Below are positions 58,567 through 64,000 of a stretch of 64,000 bases of DNA, piece by piece; the first letter of the stretch is position 1; every line of letters begins with the position of its first letter. Under the pieces are notes generated by a model. That model did no database searches, was not told the origin of the DNA, and was given only the letters and a program-made list of their open reading frames with translations. Both the position numbers and the translations under genes were made by a program. The stretch is from Verminephrobacter eiseniae EF01-2. Lineage in GTDB: Bacteria; Pseudomonadota; Gammaproteobacteria; Burkholderiales; Burkholderiaceae_C. Location: positions 4,266,501 to 4,330,500 of the forward strand of contig NC_008786.1 of assembly GCF_000015565.1 (NCBI RefSeq). The letters run 5' to 3'.

Positions 58567-59028
58567 TTACTGCGAGATCTTGCGCGCTTCTTCGATCTGG
58601 TACTCGAAATACCTTTGCACGCTGAACGCGATGCTGGCCATCAACACGCTGGCGCCGACCAGCAGCGACACCACGCTGGCGCCTATGGTGCCCCACCCGG
58701 TTCTGCCGGGGGCGGCATCGGGGGCGGCCTGGGGGTTGAAGCGGGCGTTCCATGCCTGGGGCGACATCAGTGCGTACAAGATGGCGCGCAACGCGCAGCC
58801 CGCGACCGTAAAGCCCAACAGCGGTATCAGCACCCAGCTATAGGGGTCGTCCAGACCGAACTGCTGCACCCGCTCGATGCCGTAGAGGCCCAGAGCCGTG
58901 GGGATGGGCAGCAACCAGCCGGGCATGTCGGCCAGGCCATGCAGGTAAAAGCGGTGCAGACCCACGGGTCCGCCGGCAAAGGCGAGCCAGGCGGCCAGGG
59001 TTTTGTTTTTCATGGGTGGTTCGATCAT
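58567..59028 (-). CDS. TM2/NINE-like membrane protein
   Basis: A 153-residue protein whose first part (KNKTLAAWLAFAGGPVGLHRFYLHG) is the TM2 signature of a short helix and Gly-rich turn. Two or three further hydrophobic segments follow (WVLIPLLGFTVAGCALRAILYAL, SVVSLLVGASVLMASIAFSV). TM2 proteins are of unknown function. ATG 59028 overlaps the stop of the upstream acetyltransferase gene (ATGA), which supports it over ATG 59013. Confidence 0.75.
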   Translation of the reverse strand: MIEPPMKNKTLAAWLAFAGGPVGLHRFYLHGLADMPGWLLPIPTALGLYGIERVQQFGLDDPYSWVLIPLLGFTVAGCALRAILYALMSPQAWNARFNPQAAPDAAPGRTGWGTIGASVVSLLVGASVLMASIAFSVQRYFEYQIEEARKISQ

Positions 59029-59570
59029 CCAGGCGCTGCGCCATCGCCTTCCGGCGCGGTGCTGTCACCGGCGCCCAGGGGTTTTTCCATCAGCACGATG
59101 TCGCGCCAGGCGCCAAACTTCCAGCCCACGGAGCGCATGGTGCCGACATCGGTAAAGCCCAGCGCCCGGTGCAGGCCGATCGAGCCTGCGTTCGCCGAGT
59201 CGCCGATGACGGCCAGCAGCTTGCGCACGCCTGCGGCCTGAGCCTGCGCCACCAGTTCTGCCAGCAGTTGGCGGCCCAGCCCCCGGCCACGGGCGCTGTC
59301 GGCCACATACACCGAGTCCTCGGCCGAGAAACGGTAGGCCGGGCGCGGCTTGAACCAGTTGGCATAGGCAAAGCCCAGGATCTGGCCGTCTTCCTGCGCC
59401 ACCAGCCAGGGCAGGCCACGCGCCAGCACGTCGGCGCGACGGGCGGCCATCTCGGTCGCGCAAGGAGGATCCAACTCGAACGTGCCCGTGCCGTGGAGCA
59501 CATGGTGCCGGTAAATGGCCGTCACTGCGGGGATGTCGTCGTCGGCGCCGGGGCGGATGATGGTGGTCAT
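59025..59570 (-). CDS. GNAT family N-acetyltransferase (phosphinothricin-acetyltransferase-like)
   Basis: A 181-residue GNAT protein. It has IRPGADDDIPAVTAIYRHHVLHGTGTFE at the start, the acetyl-CoA pyrophosphate loop ARGRGLGRQLLAEL and the ENxx-like SIGLHRALGFTDVGTMRSVGWKFGAWRDIVLMEK end. This pattern is that of the Pat/YncA group, which acetylates methionine sulfone, sulfoximine or phosphinothricin. The true substrate is open. It is coupled to the TM2 protein gene and divergent from rpsP. Confidence 0.85.
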   Translation of the reverse strand: MTTIIRPGADDDIPAVTAIYRHHVLHGTGTFELDPPCATEMAARRADVLARGLPWLVAQEDGQILGFAYANWFKPRPAYRFSAEDSVYVADSARGRGLGRQLLAELVAQAQAAGVRKLLAVIGDSANAGSIGLHRALGFTDVGTMRSVGWKFGAWRDIVLMEKPLGAGDSTAPEGDGAAPG

Positions 59571-59745
59571 ATTCAGGCAAAGAGATATACTGGCGGGCTT
59601 TGCAGCGTGTCGCTGGCCGGATGGCCGGGTCGTGCGTCCCGCAGCGTTGCAAAATTGGTTGTGTGGTCAGTATGGTCAGTGGTTACGAACACCGTGAACC
59701 CCCGGCAAGCATTGCCGGCGTTCAGCACCCGAAGGATAAAGCATC

Positions 59746-59997
59746 ATGGTCGTCATTCGACTCTCCCGTGGCGGCGCCAAAGGCCGGCCTTTTTTCAACA
59801 TCGTCGTTGCCGACAAGCGCGTGCGCCGTGATGGCCGCTTCATCGAGCGCCTCGGGTTTTACAACCCCACCGCCAAGGAAAACGAAGAAGGTCTGCGCAT
59901 CATGCAAGACCGTTTGACGTACTGGAAGAGCGTCGGCGCCCAGTCTTCGCCCACGGTCGAGCGCTTGGTCAAACAAGCCGCCAAGCAAATGGCCTGA
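59746..59997 (+). CDS. rpsP: 30S ribosomal protein S16
   Basis: An 83-residue protein: [45 protein letters not shown] and [19 protein letters not shown]. First gene of the rpsP-rimM-trmD group. AAGGA precedes the ATG by ten bases. Confidence 0.97.
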   Translation: MVVIRLSRGGAKGRPFFNIVVADKRVRRDGRFIERLGFYNPTAKENEEGLRIMQDRLTYWKSVGAQSSPTVERLVKQAAKQMA

Positions 59998-60027
59998 CCG
60001 GGCGGCACTTCCCGAAAAGGGCGGGTT

Positions 60028-60062
60028 CCCCGGGCTTGCCCGGCGGGGCCGGCTCTTTTTTT
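60028..60062 (+). terminator. Hairpin with T7 run between rpsP and rimM
   Basis: CCGGG-CTTG-CCCGG, extended outward by further G-C pairs, is followed after a short spacer by TTTTTTT. The next gene (rimM) starts five bases later, so it may attenuate the downstream genes. Confidence 0.5.
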
Positions 60063-60066
60063 CATC

Positions 60067-60645
60067 ATGCACACCATGGCCACTGCGCTGACGCTGGAGC
60101 CGACAGCCCTGCCGTCCGATGCGATCGAGGTCGGGCGCATTGCCGATGCCTGGGGGCTGCAGGGCTGGTTCAAGGTGCAGCCCTACAGCGCCGACCCCGA
60201 GGCATTGTTTTCCTGCAAGCGCTGGTATTTGCAGCCTGCAGCGCGTGGCGCCAAAGCCTTTGGCGGCACGGTGCTGCTGCCCATCCGCCAGGCCAAGGAC
60301 CATGGCGGCATGGTGCTGGCCTGGGCGCAGGACATCGATGACCGCAACACCGCCGAGGCCCTGCGCGGCGCGCGCATCTTCGTGCCGCGGTCGAGCTTTC
60401 CATCGCCCCCGCCGGGCGAGTATTACTGGGTCGACCTGATCGGCCTTCAGGTCATCAACCGCCAGGGCCTGGCGTTGGGCCAGGTGCGCGAACTGCGCGC
60501 CACCGGCGCGCAGACCTTGCTGGTGCTGGCCCACGAGCAAGACGGCAAGGCCGGCAAGCGCATGATTCCTTTCGTCCCGGCCTTCGTGGACCAGGTGGAA
60601 CTGCCGCAAAAGCGCATCATCGTCGACTGGCAGCCCGACTATTGA
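60067..60645 (+). CDS. rimM: Ribosome maturation factor RimM
   Basis: A 192-residue protein with an N-terminal RimM barrel (IEVGRIADAWGLQGWFKVQPYSADPEALF) and a C-terminal PRC barrel (EYYWVDLIGLQVINRQGLALGQVRELRATGAQTLLVL, then IPFVPAFVDQVELPQKRIIVDW). It assists 30S maturation. The start is either ATG 60067 or ATG 60076; neither has a clear ribosome site because the T run of a hairpin is directly upstream. It ends overlapping the region before trmD. Confidence 0.93.
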   Translation: MHTMATALTLEPTALPSDAIEVGRIADAWGLQGWFKVQPYSADPEALFSCKRWYLQPAARGAKAFGGTVLLPIRQAKDHGGMVLAWAQDIDDRNTAEALRGARIFVPRSSFPSPPPGEYYWVDLIGLQVINRQGLALGQVRELRATGAQTLLVLAHEQDGKAGKRMIPFVPAFVDQVELPQKRIIVDWQPDY

Positions 60646-60665
60646 TCGAAGCGCAGCGCGCACCC

Positions 60666-61430
60666 ATGCGCTTTGACATCATCACCCTGCTTCCCGAACT
60701 GTTCGCACCGTTGCTGGCCAGTGGCGTGACGCGGCGCGCCTACGCCAGCGGGCAGGTCGATGTGCGCCTGTGGAACCCGCGCGCGTATGCCGAAGGCCAT
60801 TACCGCCGGGTCGATGACCGCCCGTTTGGCGGCGGGCCGGGCATGGTGCTGCTGGCCGAGCCGCTGGCGCGCTGCCTGGCGGCGATCCGCGCCGGGCGCG
60901 GCGAACCCCGCGCCGGCCAAGCGCCGCTGGTGCTGTTTTCGCCCATTGGCGAGCCGCTCCGGCACCGCCTGGTGCAGCGCTGGTCGGCCAGCGCCGGCGC
61001 CATCTTGCTGTGCGGGCGGTATGAAGGCGTAGACCAGCGCTTCATCGACGCGCATGTCGACTTGCAGATCAGCCTGGGCGACTTTGTGTTGTCGGGCGGT
61101 GAAATTGCGGCCATGGCCTTGCTCGATGCCGTGGCGCGCCTGCAGCCCGGCGTGCTCAATGACCAGGACAGCCACCAACTCGACAGCTTCCATCCGGCCC
61201 TCGACGGCCTGCTCGACTGCCCGCACTACACGCGCCCGCAGACCTGGGCCGGGCAGTCGGTGCCGGCCGCACTGCTGTCGGGCAACCATGCGCAGATCGA
61301 GCGCTGGCGGCGCGAGCAGCGCCTGGCCGTCACCGCCCGCCACCGGCCCGAACTGATCGATGCCGCGCGCCAAGCCGCCCGCCTGAGCGCTGCCGACGAA
61401 GCCTTCCTGGCCCAGCTTGGCGGGGGTTGA
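60666..61430 (+). CDS. trmD: tRNA (guanine-N1-)-methyltransferase TrmD
   Basis: A 254-residue SPOUT methyltransferase making m1G37. It begins MRFDIITLLPELFAPLLASGVTRRA. It has DDRPFGGGPGMVLLAEPL, the trefoil-knot cofactor region (LLCGRYEGVDQRFIDAHVDLQISLGDFVLSGGEIAAMALLDAVARLQPGVL) and HYTRPQTWAGQSVP. ATG 60666 matches the family start. In most proteobacteria rplS follows; here the next gene is paaG after about 150 bp. Confidence 0.95.
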   Translation: MRFDIITLLPELFAPLLASGVTRRAYASGQVDVRLWNPRAYAEGHYRRVDDRPFGGGPGMVLLAEPLARCLAAIRAGRGEPRAGQAPLVLFSPIGEPLRHRLVQRWSASAGAILLCGRYEGVDQRFIDAHVDLQISLGDFVLSGGEIAAMALLDAVARLQPGVLNDQDSHQLDSFHPALDGLLDCPHYTRPQTWAGQSVPAALLSGNHAQIERWRREQRLAVTARHRPELIDAARQAARLSAADEAFLAQLGGG

Positions 61431-61453
61431 CCCAAGGGTTTTCACCGAGTGAT

Positions 61454-61467
61454 TTGATCTGCATCAA
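61454..61467. promoter_or_regulatory. FNR/ANR-type binding box upstream of paaG
   Basis: TTGAT-CTGC-ATCAA is a perfect match to the FNR consensus TTGAT-N4-ATCAA. It lies 112 bp before the paaG start and 24 bp after the trmD stop. A TATTAT follows six bases downstream. Confidence 0.55.
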
Positions 61468-61578
61468 CGGCGTATTATCTACCGCACGGTCGGTCAATGA
61501 TGTTCGTGATCGATCGATGCAGGACTTCCCCTTCCTGATGGTGATTGATGGTGATGGGCAGCAGCAGCAGGAGCATTC

Positions 61579-62412
61579 ATGTCTGAACCCCTTGTCTTGG
61601 TGACGCAATCGGGTGCCGTGCAAACGCTGGCGCTGAACCGGCCGGCCGCGCTGAACAGCTTGACCGCCGCGTTGCACGCGCAGTTGCTGGCCGCGCTGGA
61701 GGCCACCGCTGCCGCGTGCGACGTGCGCTGCGTGGTCATCACGGGCATGGGGCGGGCGTTTTGCGCCGGCCAGGACCTGAATGACATCGCCGCCGCGCCT
61801 GCGTCCGGTTCGGGCGATCCGGCGCCCGCGCCCGGTTCGGCGGGCGCTCAGGCCCAGGACTTGGGCCGCGTGATCGAGACCCTGTACCGGCCGCTGTGTC
61901 TGCGCATCCGCAGCATGCCCGTTCCGGTGCTGGCAGCGGTCAACGGTGTGGCCGCCGGTGCCGGTGCCTGCCTGGCTCTGGGCTGCGATCTGGTGCTGGC
62001 GGCGCGTTCGGCCAGTTTCATCATGGCTTTCAGCAAAATCGGGCTGCTGCCCGATACCGGCGGAACCTGGCTGCTGCCGCGCCTGGTGGGGCGCGCGCAG
62101 GCTCTGGGGCTGGCCTTGCTGGGCGACAAACTGCCTGCGCCCGAGGCCGAGCGTCGCGGCCTGATCTGGCGCTGCGTGGACGACGCCAGTTTGCCGGACG
62201 AGGCGCTGGCCCTGGCGCAGCGCCTGGCCGCCATGCCCGTCAAGGCGCTGGTGGCCACGCGCCAGGCCATGGATGCTGCGGCGCAACTGGACTACGGCCA
62301 GGCGCTGGCGCAGGAAGCGGCCATGCAGCAAACGCTGGGCGCCGGTGCCGATTACCGCGAAGGCGTCGCGGCCTTCGCCGGCAAGCGCGCCCCTCGTTTC
62401 ACCGAGCGTTGA
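61579..62412 (+). CDS. paaG: PaaG-type enoyl-CoA hydratase/isomerase (phenylacetate degradation)
   Basis: A 277-residue crotonase-fold protein. The oxyanion segment FCAGQDL is at residues 61-67. The usual first glutamate is absent (GAGACLAL), and the catalytic acid is Asp159 in GLLPDTGG, as in PaaG isomerases that convert ring-epoxide CoA to the oxepin. A 22-residue Ala/Pro/Gly-rich insertion (residues 71-92) follows the oxyanion segment and is unusual. AGGAG lies before the ATG. It is the first gene of a paaG-paaI-paaK operon. Confidence 0.87.
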   Translation: MSEPLVLVTQSGAVQTLALNRPAALNSLTAALHAQLLAALEATAAACDVRCVVITGMGRAFCAGQDLNDIAAAPASGSGDPAPAPGSAGAQAQDLGRVIETLYRPLCLRIRSMPVPVLAAVNGVAAGAGACLALGCDLVLAARSASFIMAFSKIGLLPDTGGTWLLPRLVGRAQALGLALLGDKLPAPEAERRGLIWRCVDDASLPDEALALAQRLAAMPVKALVATRQAMDAAAQLDYGQALAQEAAMQQTLGAGADYREGVAAFAGKRAPRFTER

Positions 62413-62419
62413 GCAGACC

Positions 62420-62878
62420 ATGCCTTGCTCCACCGACAGACCCAACCCCCAGGCCGTGGCCGACCATGTGCGCAGCGGCATGCTGGCCAAGGACCGCGCC
62501 ACCCGGGGCCTGGGCATCCGCGTCACGGCCATGGGGCCGGGGCAGGCCACGCTGGAGATGGTGGTGCGCGCCGACATGCTCAACGGCTTCGACATCTGCC
62601 ACGGCGGCTTCATCACCGTGCTGGCCGATTCGGCGTTTGCCTTCGCTTGCAACTCGCGCAACGTCCTGACCGTGGCCAGCGGCCTGGACATCGATTTTCT
62701 GGCGCCCGCGCATGAAGGCGACCATCTGACGGCCGAGGCCACCGAGGTCGCGCTGGGCGGGCGCACCGGCTTGTACGACGTGAGCGTGCGCAATCAGCAC
62801 CATCAGGCCATCGCCGTCTTGCGCGGGCGTTCGTACTGCATGCCGGGCCGGCCGACCGTGCCGCTGGACGCCGGCTGA
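62420..62878 (+). CDS. paaI: Phenylacetic acid degradation thioesterase PaaI
   Basis: A 152-residue hotdog-fold acyl-CoA thioesterase. It shows MLAKDRATRGLGIRVTAMGPGQATLEMVV, the catalytic segment NGFDICHGGFITVLADSAFAFACNS with its Asn/His/Gly and Asp, and GLYDVSVRNQHHQAIAVLRGRSY. PaaI removes CoA from stalled ring-hydroxylated intermediates, freeing CoA. Starts seven bases after paaG. Confidence 0.9.
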   Translation: MPCSTDRPNPQAVADHVRSGMLAKDRATRGLGIRVTAMGPGQATLEMVVRADMLNGFDICHGGFITVLADSAFAFACNSRNVLTVASGLDIDFLAPAHEGDHLTAEATEVALGGRTGLYDVSVRNQHHQAIAVLRGRSYCMPGRPTVPLDAG

Positions 62879-62928
62879 TGGCTGACGGCCGACGAATGAC
62901 GATTCGCTGAACGACAGGAGACTGCGCC

Positions 62929-64000
62929 ATGGCCGTGCGTCAACCCGCTCCCGCTGCCCTGGATCCGATGGAAAGCGCCAGCCGCGACGCCATCGAGGCG
63001 CTGCAATTGCAGCGTCTGCGCTGGACGCTGCAACATGCCTACGACAACGTGGCGCATTACCGCCGCGCGTTTGACGCCCGGGGGGTGCTCCCCGGCGACC
63101 TCAAGCATCTGTCCGATCTGGCCGGGTTTCCGTTCACGGTCAAGCAGGACCTGCGCGACAACTACCCCTTTGGCATGTTCGCCGTGCCGCGCGCGCAGTT
63201 GCTGCGCCTGCACGCCTCGTCGGGCACCACGGGCAAGCCCACGGTGGTGGGCTACACGCGCCAGGACATCGACCACTGGGCCGACCTGGTGGCGCGCTCG
63301 ATCCGCGCCGCCGGCGGGCGCCCGGGCGACCTGGTGCATGTGGCCTACGGCTACGGTCTGTTCACGGGCGGGCTGGGCGCGCATTACGGCGCCGAGCGCG
63401 CCGGCTGCACCGTGGTGCCGATGTCGGGCGGACAGACCGAAAAGCAGGTGCAACTGATCCACGACCTGCAACCCCGCATCATCATGGTCACGCCCTCGTA
63501 CATGCAGATCATCACCGAGGAGTTCCTGCGCCAGGGGCTGGATCCGCGTGCCAGTTCGTTGCAGATCGGCATTTTTGGCGCCGAGCCTTGGACCGAGGCC
63601 ATGCGCCGCGAGATCGAGGCCGGCGCCGGGATCGACGCGCTGGACATCTATGGCCTGTCGGAGGTGATGGGCCCGGGCGTTGCCAGCGAATGCGTCGAGA
63701 GCAAGGACGGCCCCGTGGTCTGGGAAGACCATTTCTACCCCGAGATCATCGACCCCGACAGCGGCCAAGTGCTGCCCGACGGCCAGCCAGGCGAGCTGGT
63801 GCTCACCTCGCTGAGCAAGCAGGCGTTGCCGATGATCCGCTACCGCACGCGCGATCTGACGCGGCTGCTGCCGCCGACATCGCGGTCGATGCGGCGCATC
63901 GGCAAGATCGTCGGCCGCTCGGACGACATGCTGATCATCCGTGGCGTGAACCTGTTTCCCACGCAGATCGAAGAGATCGTGCTGCACAGCGGCAGGCTGT
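62929..64000 (+). CDS. paaK: Phenylacetate-CoA ligase PaaK (3' end outside window)
   Basis: 357 codons are visible of an enzyme of about 435. It has the PaaK-type start (LQLQRLRWTLQHAYDNVAHYRRAFDARGV), the adenylate motif HASSGTTGKPTVVGYT, GIFGAEPWTEAMRREIE, DIYGLSEVMGPGVASEC and the hinge GRSDDMLIIRGVNLFPTQIEE. It activates phenylacetate to phenylacetyl-CoA, the first step of the aerobic hybrid pathway. ACAGGAG lies before the ATG. Confidence 0.94.
   Translation, partial: MAVRQPAPAALDPMESASRDAIEALQLQRLRWTLQHAYDNVAHYRRAFDARGVLPGDLKHLSDLAGFPFTVKQDLRDNYPFGMFAVPRAQLLRLHASSGTTGKPTVVGYTRQDIDHWADLVARSIRAAGGRPGDLVHVAYGYGLFTGGLGAHYGAERAGCTVVPMSGGQTEKQVQLIHDLQPRIIMVTPSYMQIITEEFLRQGLDPRASSLQIGIFGAEPWTEAMRREIEAGAGIDALDIYGLSEVMGPGVASECVESKDGPVVWEDHFYPEIIDPDSGQVLPDGQPGELVLTSLSKQALPMIRYRTRDLTRLLPPTSRSMRRIGKIVGRSDDMLIIRGVNLFPTQIEEIVLHSGRL

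Overview
The window is GC-rich chromosomal DNA from a betaproteobacterium of the order Burkholderiales, most likely Comamonadaceae. The housekeeping synteny supports this: pilB-pilC-pilD-coaE-zapD-yacG, rplU-rpmA-obgE-proB, sspA-sspB beside petABC, rpsP-rimM-trmD, a betaproteobacterial proteasome homologue (Anbu) and paa genes. A Verminephrobacter-like genome is my guess and was not tested.

Layout. (1) 1-7.1 kb: a plus-strand catabolic operon (thiolase end, enoyl-CoA hydratase, short-chain dehydrogenase, nitronate-monooxygenase-like enzyme, acyl-CoA synthetase, iron alcohol dehydrogenase, aldehyde dehydrogenase), followed by a decayed IS3-family element. (2) 8.5-24 kb: a rearranged minus-strand region. 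A transport and peptide-catabolism operon (RpiR regulator, isoaspartyl peptidase, creatininase-like hydrolase, two ABC permeases) breaks off inside its first ATPase gene. A second, diverged set of the same genes (two ATPases, a signal-peptide remnant, then a complete binding protein fused to csaA and ATPase remnants) lies on the other side. Between them sits a 5.4-kb island. (3) The island (13.7-18.9 kb) has its own strong promoter. It encodes an outer-membrane barrel protein, a small secreted glycine-rich peptide with both a Sec signal and a double-glycine-type leader, three paralogous Yip1-like membrane proteins, small membrane ORFs and a Sec-exported C39 peptidase. I propose it as an undescribed peptide (bacteriocin-like or Fap-like) export locus. 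(4) 24-36.7 kb: DUF4124 protein, rnfH-ratA divergent from smpB, a translationally coupled mrp Na+/H+ antiporter operon with an MrpAB fusion, a helix-hairpin-helix protein, lapAB, an isolated Anbu peptidase and proB. (5) 36.8-46 kb: obgE, rpmA, rplU, ispB, tRNA-Pro, pilBCD, coaE, zapD, yacG, mutT. (6) 46-59.6 kb: DUF815 ATPase, argJ, secA, M23 peptidase, DUF721 protein, tRNA-Thr, sspBA, cytochrome bc1 (petABC), pdxA, a TM2/NINE-like membrane protein and a GNAT acetyltransferase. (7) 59.7-64 kb: rpsP-rimM-trmD, then paaG-paaI-paaK preceded by a perfect FNR-type box.

A 166-bp near-palindromic MITE-like element occurs twice (24.05 and 48.28 kb) with two differences between copies. This element, the IS3 remnant, the vapC, csaA and ABC fragments and the island mark 7-24 kb as the plastic part of the window. 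The rest is ordinary core genome.
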